Positions 1 to 6,369 of a DNA stretch of 45,826 nucleotides are shown here, piece after piece; within the stretch, counting starts at the first letter, position 1, and every line of letters starts with the position of its first letter. Origin of the DNA: Bacteroidetes bacterium UBA6161 (GTDB taxonomy: Bacteria; Bacteroidota; Bacteroidia; NS11-12g; UBA955); contig DIUJ01000062.1 of the NCBI GenBank assembly GCA_002422315.1, forward strand, positions 12,031 to 57,856, written 5' to 3'. A program made the position numbers and the translations under genes. The notes under the pieces were generated by a model. That model was not told the DNA's origin. It saw only the letters and a list, made by a program, of their open reading frames with translations, and searched no databases.

Positions 1-76
1 TTCGTCATTTCAGCATTAGAATTTTGTAATACTGAATTTGGGTTAAACTTTCCGTAATTTCTCGTTCAAAATTTAA

Positions 77-84
77 TATTTTTG
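77..84 (+). promoter_or_regulatory. Candidate -7 promoter box of valS
   Basis: TATTTTTG matches the Bacteroidota -7 consensus TAnnTTTG. No clear TTTG -33 box lies at the usual 19-21 bp. The box ends 7 bases before the valS ATG, so the 5' untranslated leader would be at most a few bases. Confidence 0.45.
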
Positions 85-91
85 CAACCTT

Positions 92-2710
92 ATGGAAAGC
101 AACAACAAGCATTATGCGCCTTCGAATGTAGAAGACAAATGGTACGCCTATTGGATGGAAAAAGGATATTTCAATTCTTACCCAGACCAAAGAGAACCTT
201 ACACCATCGTCATTCCTCCGCCTAATGTTACAGGAGTGTTGCACATGGGGCACATGCTTAACAATACCATCCAAGATGTGCTGATTCGCAAGGCTCGCAT
301 GCAAGGCAAAAACGCTTGCTGGGTGCCGGGTACAGACCACGCATCTATTGCCACAGAAGCCAAAGTGGTGAACATGCTCAAAAAAAAAGGCATTAACAAA
401 AAAGACATTAGCAGAGACGAGTTCCTTTCTCATGCCTGGGATTGGAAAGAAAAATATGGCGGAATAATTTTAGAACAGCTAAAAAAACTAGGGGCAAGTT
501 GCGATTGGAATAGAACTCGCTTTACCATGGAAGAGGATTTGAGCAAAGCTGTGATTCACTCCTTTGTTGATTTGTTTGAAAAAGGGCTGATTTACCGCGA
601 TACCAAAATGGTAAACTGGGACCCGGAAGGGAAAACTACCCTGAGCGATGAAGAGGTAATTTACAAGGAAAACAATGCGGCTCTGTATAGCATCAAATAC
701 CAAATTGCAGGAACACAAGATTTCTTGGTGATTGCTACCACCCGTCCGGAAACGCTGCTGGGTGATACTGCCATTTGTGTGCATCCTGAGGATGAACGAT
801 ACACACATTTGATAGGCAAAACAGCTATCGTTCCTTTGGTGGGAAGAGAAATACCCATTATTGCAGACGAATATGTAGACAGAGAATTTGGAACAGGTTG
901 CTTGAAGGTTACACCTGCCCACGACCTAAACGACTATAACCTTGGCAAAAAACACAATTTAGAAAGTGTTGAAATACTAGACGAAAGTGGAAAAATCAAA
1001 TTTGAATCCCTGCGCTACCATGGCATGGACCGATTTGAAGCACGCAAAGAAGTTGTAAAGGACTTAAAAGCCAATGAGCAGTTGGTGGAAGTTAAAAACA
1101 TAGTAAACAGCATAGGCCACAGTGAGCGTACAGGCGCAGTGATTGAACCCCGCATTAGCACCCAATGGTTTTTGGACATGCAAAAGTTTATGGAACGAAA
1201 CCCGCAAGTGCTTACATCAGTAATGAATGACGAGATTGCCTTTTTCCCTGAAAAATTCAAAAACACCTACCGACATTGGATAGAAAACATAAAAGATTGG
1301 AACATAAGCCGCCAATTGTGGTGGGGACATAGAATCCCTGCTTGGTTTGATGCGGATGGTAATTTTGTGGTGGCTGAAACTGAAGCCAAAGCACAGGAAG
1401 CTTATACACAAAAATTTGTTAAATCCGCAAGCCTTTCTCAAGACGAAGATGTATTGGACACTTGGTTTTCGAGTTGGTTGTGGCCTATTTCTGTGTTTAA
1501 TGGTTTTGAAAAAGACAGCAAGGATTTTGCTTACTACTACCCTACAAGCGACCTAGTTACTGGGCCCGATATTATTTTCTTTTGGGTGGCTAGAATGGTA
1601 ATGGCCGGCTACGAGTTTGCAGGACAAAAACCTTTCAAGAATGTATATTTCACCGGCATAGTACGCGACAAGCAAAGGCGTAAAATGTCTAAATCCCTTG
1701 GCAATAGCCCTGACCCTTTGGATTTGATAGCCCAATATGGTGCAGATGGAACACGAATGGGAATTTTGCTTTCTGCCCCTGCGGGTAACGATATTTTGTT
1801 TGATGAATCCCTAGTAGAACAAGGAAGAAATTTCTGTAACAAATTATGGAACGCATACAAACTCATAGAGGGTTGGCAGATTGAAAAGAACCCTTCTGAC
1901 ATCATTCAACAGTCCAATAGCGTAGCTGCGAAATGGTTTGAGACCCAATACAAACAAGCGGTAAACGAAGTTCACCAAACGTTTGAAGGATACAGACTTT
2001 CTGATGCCTTAATGAACATCTACAAGCTAATTTGGGATGATTTCTGTTCCCAATATTTGGAAATGATTAAACCCAAATACGGAGACGGTATAGCCCCGCA
2101 AGCCAAAGAGCAAGCCTTGGAGTTTTTCGGAAAACTATTGGCACTATTGCACCCCTTTATGCCTTTTATTACCGAAGAAATTTACCATGCGTTGCACCAC
2201 AACAACCCAGAAAAGGCTTTGATTGTGAGTGACTACCCTGCCATACAACAAGAGGTTGGCAAGCAAGACAACAGAGCGTTGAAACTTATTTCAGAAATAC
2301 GCAACTTGCGCAATGCCAAAGGAATTGCTGCTAAAGAGCCTTTGAATATTGTGATAAAAACCAAAAACGGACAGCACTACCAAGACTTTGCCTTGATAAT
2401 CCAAAAACTAGCGGGTATAGAAAACATGGAGATGAACCAAACTTTTCCAGAAAATGCAGCGGTATTTTTGGTAGAAACAGACGAGGTAGCCGTTTCTATG
2501 GAAGCTTTTCTAGACCCTGAAGAAGAAAAAGAAAACTTACAAAAAGAGATTGCCTATTTAGAAGGATTTCTGAAAAGCGTAAGTGCCAAACTCAGCAACG
2601 AGCGATTTGTAGCCAACGCCAAACCCGACATCGTAGAAAAAGAACGCCAAAAACAAGCCGATGCAGAAAGCAAATTGGAAAGTTTGAAAGAAGCTTTGGG
2701 GAAGTTGTGA
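92..2710 (+). CDS. valS: Valine--tRNA ligase
   Basis: Class Ia aminoacyl-tRNA synthetase that activates valine with ATP and charges tRNA-Val in the cytoplasm, editing mischarged threonine. The 872-residue length is normal for the family. The HIGH-type motif is HMGH in PPPNVTGVLHMGH near residue 50, and the KMSKS loop (RRKMSKSLGNSPDP) is near residue 530. The CP1 editing insertion lies between them, followed by the anticodon-binding domain. The last 60 or so residues form the lysine/glutamate-rich coiled-coil arm that contacts tRNA. The ATG at 92 follows a good -7 box, and the protein begins with the expected NKHYAPSNVEDKWY region. The codons of the final 34 residues (2606-2710) are the source of the repeats scattered over the next 6 kb. 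The gene itself appears undamaged. Confidence 0.98.
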   Translation: MESNNKHYAPSNVEDKWYAYWMEKGYFNSYPDQREPYTIVIPPPNVTGVLHMGHMLNNTIQDVLIRKARMQGKNACWVPGTDHASIATEAKVVNMLKKKGINKKDISRDEFLSHAWDWKEKYGGIILEQLKKLGASCDWNRTRFTMEEDLSKAVIHSFVDLFEKGLIYRDTKMVNWDPEGKTTLSDEEVIYKENNAALYSIKYQIAGTQDFLVIATTRPETLLGDTAICVHPEDERYTHLIGKTAIVPLVGREIPIIADEYVDREFGTGCLKVTPAHDLNDYNLGKKHNLESVEILDESGKIKFESLRYHGMDRFEARKEVVKDLKANEQLVEVKNIVNSIGHSERTGAVIEPRISTQWFLDMQKFMERNPQVLTSVMNDEIAFFPEKFKNTYRHWIENIKDWNISRQLWWGHRIPAWFDADGNFVVAETEAKAQEAYTQKFVKSASLSQDEDVLDTWFSSWLWPISVFNGFEKDSKDFAYYYPTSDLVTGPDIIFFWVARMVMAGYEFAGQKPFKNVYFTGIVRDKQRRKMSKSLGNSPDPLDLIAQYGADGTRMGILLSAPAGNDILFDESLVEQGRNFCNKLWNAYKLIEGWQIEKNPSDIIQQSNSVAAKWFETQYKQAVNEVHQTFEGYRLSDALMNIYKLIWDDFCSQYLEMIKPKYGDGIAPQAKEQALEFFGKLLALLHPFMPFITEEIYHALHHNNPEKALIVSDYPAIQQEVGKQDNRALKLISEIRNLRNAKGIAAKEPLNIVIKTKNGQHYQDFALIIQKLAGIENMEMNQTFPENAAVFLVETDEVAVSMEAFLDPEEEKENLQKEIAYLEGFLKSVSAKLSNERFVANAKPDIVEKERQKQADAESKLESLKEALGKL

Positions 2711-2861
2711 GGGTGAGGATATAAAATGTGCGAATCAAATCCCGCTAGGGATTACATGTTTACAGAAAAAATTCTGGCCGCATTTGTGCGACCCGAATAC
2801 GGGTCGCATGGTATATTGTAAATGACATTTTCTATAAACATACAAACCCGCTGGGTTTGGG
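2711..2861. repeat. Multi-palindrome repeat element, copy 1
   Basis: Non-coding unit between the native valS end and the first extra tail copy. It has an outer imperfect inverted repeat TGTTTACAGAA (2757-2767) / TTCTATAAACA (2830-2840), an inner perfect hairpin GCGACCCGAATACGGGTCGC (2788-2807, extendable by one pair) with an AATA loop, and two side palindromes, AATCCCGCTAGGGATT (2738-2753) and AAACCCGCTGGGTTT (2844-2858). A second copy lies at 8641-8792. The stems are conserved between the copies while the loops diverge, as expected for a structured RNA or a hairpin DNA element. It contains no gene. Confidence 0.8.
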
Positions 2862-2922
2862 AAAACAATCGTATGCAGAAAGCAAATTGGAAAGTTTGAA
2901 AGAAGCTTTGAGGAAGTTGTGA
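2862..2922 (+). repeat. valS 3'-end duplicate, tail copy 2
   Basis: This stretch repeats the end of valS almost exactly. Over roughly 50 bases from the ATGCAGAAAGC segment to the TGA stop I see one substitution (GGG to AGG, Gly to Arg). Read in the valS frame it gives AESKLESLKEALRKL followed by the same TGA. It has no start and no upstream valS sequence, so it is not a gene. It closes the first repeat element and opens the ATPase cassette. Confidence 0.92.
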
Positions 2923-3019
2923 GGATGAAGGATTCTGCTTATTAATCATTCTGTTTAGACGGCACAAGAACCAACATGGGCAAAACAATCAATCATATTA
3001 TAATCTGTTTCATGCTTCT

Positions 3020-3064
3020 ATAATTGGATTTATCTCTATTATTTAGAGAGATAAATCTAATTAT
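3020..3064. repeat. Palindrome 1 upstream of the ATPase gene (decayed promoter copy?)
   Basis: Arms of 18 bp (3020-3037 and 3047-3064) with one mismatch. They are built on the same core, ATAATTGGATTTATCT, as the palindrome that holds the ATPase promoter at 3255-3299. The spacer region reads TATTATTTAG where the active copy has TACATTTG. The surrounding gap 2923-3301 otherwise shows no gene. Confidence 0.75.
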
Positions 3065-3201
3065 ATATTCTTAGTTCTCCGCCATAGTCCCATACATTCG
3101 GTGTTCTTACCTGCTTTAATGCAATGCATACACCGTATGAACAATGCAAGCACCATCATAGGCGAAATATTCAACTGTCTAATTACCCATCCCACACTTC
3201 C

Positions 3202-3246
3202 ATAACCGGATTTATCCCTACATGTTAGCTATATAAATCCAATTAT
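3202..3246. repeat. Palindrome 2 upstream of the ATPase gene (decayed promoter copy?)
   Basis: Arms at 3202-3215 and 3233-3246 pair at 12 of 14 positions and share the GGATTTAT / ATAAATCC core with the palindromes at 3020 and 3255. The spacer contains TACATGTTAG, a degenerate version of the TACATTTG box in the third palindrome. Confidence 0.65.
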
Positions 3247-3254
3247 CTATTTTT

Positions 3255-3299
3255 ATATTTGGATTTATCTCATACATTTGCACAGATAAATCCAATTAT
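3255..3299 (+). promoter_or_regulatory. Promoter inside a palindrome, ATPase gene
   Basis: A 16-bp inverted repeat (arms 3255-3270 and 3284-3299, 15 of 16 pairing, inner 12 perfect) encloses a 13-base spacer that carries TACATTTG (3273-3280), an exact match to the Bacteroidota -7 box TAnnTTTG. Transcription would start inside the right arm, about 15 bases before the ATG at 3302. The arrangement suits a dimeric repressor site over the promoter (possibly autoregulation) or a 5' mRNA structure. This role is inferred. Confidence 0.65.
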
Positions 3300-3301
3300 A
3301 A

Positions 3302-4726
3302 ATGATAGGAAGAAGAGAACAAAACCGAATAATGCAGGATGCTTTGAAGCTCAAAAAATCCTCGTTTATTGCCATAACCGGCAGAAGAAGAGTGGGGAAA
3401 ACATACATCGTTCGGGAAATATATAGTCAACAGTTTTGTTTTTCCATTACTGGGATTCAAAATGGAACAATGCGTGTTCAACTCACAAATTTTATTCAAA
3501 AACTAAACGAGTGTCAAGGGAAAAACGCTCAAGCACATGGTTCGGTTAAAAACTGGCAAGAGGCGTTTATCTTGCTAAAAACGTATCTTAAATCCTTACC
3601 CAAAACTAAAAAGCAAGTTATTTTTATTGATGAGTTGCCTTGGATTGCTACCGCAAAATCTGGTTTTATTCAACTTTTGGCCAATCTGTGGAACGACTAC
3701 CTTTCAAACGAAAAACATTTTATTCTGGTGGTTTGTGGTTCTGCAACTTCTTGGATAACCAACAAAATAATCAATGACAAAGGGGGCTTTCATAATAGAG
3801 TAACTACTCCTATTCATTTAACACCTTTTACCCTAGCCGAAACCAAACTTTTTTTCAAATCTAAAAACATACAATTTACCAACACGGGAATTGCAGAGAT
3901 TTATATGGCTTTGGGAGGCTTGCCATATTATTTGGAACAAATAAATAAGGGAGAGAGCCCAAGTAAAGCCATAGAACGCTTATGTTTTGAAGAAAGTGGA
4001 ATCTTAAAAAATGAGTACCATAACTTGTATAAAGCTCTTTTTGATAATTGGGAGTACCACGAAGCCATAGTACAAGCATTGGCCATGTCGCAAAAAGGGC
4101 TTACAAGAAATGAGATAATAGAAAAAACCAAAATAAGTGCAGGCGGAAACTTTAACAGGGCTATAAATGATTTGTTATTAACCGACTTTGTTTACACATA
4201 CCATCCTTTTGGGAACAAAAAGAGAGAAAGTATTTACAAATTGGCTGATGAGTTTTCTGTTTTTTACCATCGCTTTATGAAAGGAAACACCCATAAAGAA
4301 GCTGCCATTTGGCAAACCATAGCGCAATCTCAAAAATACAAAATATGGAAAGGACTTGCCTTTGAATCTCTCTGCTTGAAACATATTGATGAAATCAAGA
4401 ACGCATTAGGAATCCGAAATGTATATTCAGAAAATGCCAGTTATTTTAGAAGTAAAAATTCAAAATACGGATTTCAAATTGATTTGATCATAGACCGAAA
4501 AGATGCGGCCATCAATTTATGTGAGTGTAAATTTTATGAAAGCAATTTCGAAATCACTAAAAAATATGCGGAAGAAATAAAGATGAGAAAAGCAGCGTTT
4601 AGAGAAGAAACCCAAACCAAAAAGATGTTGTTCAATACAATGATTACAAATGAAAACATCATTGAAAACGAATATTCATTAGAAGTAATTGATTACTATG
4701 TACCCTTGAGTGAATTGATGCACTAA
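3302..4726 (+). CDS. AAA/STAND-type ATPase with C-terminal nuclease-like domain (DUF234 type)
   Basis: 474-residue protein of the archaeal-type ATPase family that is widespread in Bacteroidota and archaea. The N-terminal P-loop domain has Walker A GRRRVGKT (about residues 27-34), Walker B VIFIDELPW and a sensor strand ending CGSATSW. A winged-helix-like middle (LTRNEIIEKTKISAGGNFNRAINDLLLTDFV) follows. The C-terminal domain has D394 and E408-C-K410 in the layout of a PD-(D/E)XK nuclease fold (QIDLIID...CECKF). Substrate and role are unknown for the family; links to mobile DNA or defence have been suggested, but nothing here proves either. The gene stands alone between valS-tail copies 2 and 3, under a palindromic promoter, which marks it as cargo of the accretion zone. 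Confidence 0.85.
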   Translation: MIGRREQNRIMQDALKLKKSSFIAITGRRRVGKTYIVREIYSQQFCFSITGIQNGTMRVQLTNFIQKLNECQGKNAQAHGSVKNWQEAFILLKTYLKSLPKTKKQVIFIDELPWIATAKSGFIQLLANLWNDYLSNEKHFILVVCGSATSWITNKIINDKGGFHNRVTTPIHLTPFTLAETKLFFKSKNIQFTNTGIAEIYMALGGLPYYLEQINKGESPSKAIERLCFEESGILKNEYHNLYKALFDNWEYHEAIVQALAMSQKGLTRNEIIEKTKISAGGNFNRAINDLLLTDFVYTYHPFGNKKRESIYKLADEFSVFYHRFMKGNTHKEAAIWQTIAQSQKYKIWKGLAFESLCLKHIDEIKNALGIRNVYSENASYFRSKNSKYGFQIDLIIDRKDAAINLCECKFYESNFEITKKYAEEIKMRKAAFREETQTKKMLFNTMITNENIIENEYSLEVIDYYVPLSELMH

Positions 4727-4732
4727 AATACT

Positions 4733-4794
4733 AATCTACATATTAAGCCAAATTTGCAGAATACAATCTTCGTAACTAGCTAAATATGTAGATT
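4733..4794. repeat. Inverted repeat downstream of the ATPase gene
   Basis: Perfect 12-bp arms AATCTACATATT (4733-4744) and AATATGTAGATT (4783-4794) with a 38-base spacer containing AAATTTGCAGA. No T-tract follows, so it is a poor terminator. It resembles in style the palindromes upstream of the ATPase and may be a terminal repeat or the relic of another such promoter. The rest of 4727-4968 holds valS tail copy 3 and a promoter. Confidence 0.6.
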
Positions 4795-4800
4795 TAAGAT

Positions 4801-4880
4801 TAAAAAGAACCCAAAAAACAAATCGATGCCGAAAGTAAATTGGAGAGTTTGAAAGAGGAGCTGGGGAAGTTGGGAGGGCT
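4801..4880 (+). repeat. valS 3'-end duplicate, tail copy 3
   Basis: In the valS frame from 4807 this reads EPKKQIDAESKLESLKEE followed by LGKLGG, against ERQKQADAESKLESLKEA then LGKL-stop in valS. Within the AESKLESLKEALGKL core most base changes are synonymous (for example AGC/AGT and GAA/GAG twice). The stop codon is lost (TTGGGAGGG). It separates the ATPase cassette from the TonB cassette. Confidence 0.88.
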
Positions 4881-4942
4881 TAAATTCTGTTTGGTTAAAA
4901 TTCTAATATTGGCAAAAATTGAATCAATCAGATTTTAAATTG

Positions 4943-4950
4943 TATTTTTG
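4943..4950 (+). promoter_or_regulatory. Candidate -7 box for the TonB-receptor operon
   Basis: TATTTTTG matches TAnnTTTG exactly. ATTG at 4918-4921 sits 21 bases upstream, where a -33 TTTG is expected. The ATG of the first small ORF lies 18 bases downstream. The box is just inside the cassette, right after valS tail copy 3, so the cassette appears to bring its own promoter. Confidence 0.55.
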
Positions 4951-4968
4951 TTGTAAATAAATCCTCTT

Positions 4969-5163
4969 ATGGAAAACTATGGCAATCCAATTTTACCATC
5001 ATACGATTGGTGGACAGCTTCTCTTGGCAACGCAGGGACTTTTCATAAAGGCGGAAGCTTTAATCAAGGAGGGATTATTCATATTGAAGCTAGTTCTGCA
5101 AACTGGACAGTTGACCCAAGTGACCCAAGTCGTATGATAATACAGTTACATCACCCGGACTAA
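4969..5163 (+). CDS. Small hypothetical protein, 64 aa
   Basis: I do not recognise this protein. It has no signal peptide or membrane segment. The sequence is rich in Gly, Ser, Asn and Trp (SYDWWTASLGNAGTFHKGG, then SFNQGGIIHIEASSANW) and ends with Asp-Pro-Ser repeats and LHHPD. It is supported as a gene by a well-placed -7 box, an ATG start and a TAA stop directly abutting an ATG (TAAATG, 5161-5166) at the head of the lipoprotein reading frame, as in a translationally coupled operon. It could be a fragment of a larger beta-rich protein left by recombination at tail copy 3, or a small operon leader protein. Confidence 0.45.
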   Translation: MENYGNPILPSYDWWTASLGNAGTFHKGGSFNQGGIIHIEASSANWTVDPSDPSRMIIQLHHPD

Positions 5164-5181
5164 ATGAAATTCAAATAAAAC

Positions 5182-6369
5182 TTGCGTACAAATAATAAAA
5201 AACATATCTATCTCGTTTCGATTCTACTTGTTTTAATTTACTCAAATTGCACTAAAGAATTAGATAGAGAGGGAAAGGAATACTACTTTTTAATGGGGGT
5301 TGTAATAAATGAACAGCCCCCTGTTTTTAAATTATTTAGAATGAATCTATCTGGTTCTTCTCCTATATCGTATTCTGATTATGAATTAGAATTAAGATCC
5401 AGTTTGGGCGAGTATGAAAAATTATCAAATGGTCAATTCAATACAATAATAGGAAAACCAGGTGTTAGTTATCATGTTAAATGGAAAAGAAAAACCGAAA
5501 ATAAATGGCATGAATTTAAAAAACAATTACCTGAATATGATGAAAAATTAATTTCTGATAATATCTATGAAACTGGAAATAGTTATAGTATTAACACTAG
5601 TGCAATAAACTATGGTTATTATCTTGGACCTAATTCAAATTTAACAAATAACAATTCATGGGATGACTTATTTCAGATACTAACAAGAGGAATTGGAGGT
5701 AAATTATTGGATTTAGTTTCAGATAATATCTCGGTAAGGCTTTGGCCCCCTGCTTTAAAACAAATAGAAAGTAGTAATAAGGTTCGATACATTAACAATA
5801 TAACATGTCATAAACCATTCACATGGAGCAGCAATCAATATGAAAAGTATGTATTGTATCAAACTCATAAAAAAGATTTCGAAAATAATTTTCAATTACA
5901 AACAAACCATGTTAAATCGGTTGAACCATTATATGTTGGCAACCCAATAATATTTGATTACAAGAAAGATATAAACTATGGCAACTTATTCACATACAAC
6001 ATATATAGAGATGTCAAATTAGAAAATATTATACAAATAGATGGGGTTTTACATTTCAAAATATTTCAGAACAACCAGCCACTTGACTCAAGCAAATTTG
6101 AGATAACCAATGTTAGGACTCAAACCCCAAACAAGCATATAGTAGCTTTTAATTATAATACCAATTTAAAGACTAATGGAATTCTTGGTTTTCAAGACTA
6201 TTTCGATCACCACTTTTCACAAACTCCCTGCAAATTAGATCAAAAGTATGTATTGGATTTTGCTGTTAGATATAGGAATAAAATAACTGGTGTGTCAGAA
6301 TTCTATGAGGATAAAAAGAACTATGAATATTTCGGACAATCAGATACCATTATTATTAATCTGCCATGA
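5182..6369 (+). CDS. DUF4249-like outer-membrane lipoprotein, partner of the TonB receptor
   Basis: 395 residues from a TTG start. A hydrophobic signal (YLVSILLVLIYSNC) ends at Cys23, read as a lipoprotein cysteine, although Asn at -1 is unusual. The following region (FLMGVVINEQPPVFKLFR, then beta-strands with NGQFNTIIGKPGVSYHV) resembles DUF4249 proteins, which are encoded beside TonB-dependent receptors in Bacteroidota and probably sit at the cell surface as ligand-binding lids. Ligand unknown. It overlaps the receptor gene by four bases (ATGA, 6366-6369). The start is odd: the ATG at 5164 is in frame but is followed by Lys-Phe-Lys-stop (TAA 5176-5178), so translation must begin at TTG 5182 or the gene carries an early nonsense mutation. 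Confidence 0.7.
   Translation: MRTNNKKHIYLVSILLVLIYSNCTKELDREGKEYYFLMGVVINEQPPVFKLFRMNLSGSSPISYSDYELELRSSLGEYEKLSNGQFNTIIGKPGVSYHVKWKRKTENKWHEFKKQLPEYDEKLISDNIYETGNSYSINTSAINYGYYLGPNSNLTNNNSWDDLFQILTRGIGGKLLDLVSDNISVRLWPPALKQIESSNKVRYINNITCHKPFTWSSNQYEKYVLYQTHKKDFENNFQLQTNHVKSVEPLYVGNPIIFDYKKDINYGNLFTYNIYRDVKLENIIQIDGVLHFKIFQNNQPLDSSKFEITNVRTQTPNKHIVAFNYNTNLKTNGILGFQDYFDHHFSQTPCKLDQKYVLDFAVRYRNKITGVSEFYEDKKNYEYFGQSDTIIINLP

Noticed and set aside
488..922. 144-codon antisense frame within valS
   Set aside because: valS is a clear full-length enzyme on the plus strand. The antisense frame has no recognisable domain or promoter.
2752..2988. 78-codon minus-strand frame downstream of valS
   Set aside because: It is the antisense of the palindromic element and tail copy 2, both explained as repeats.
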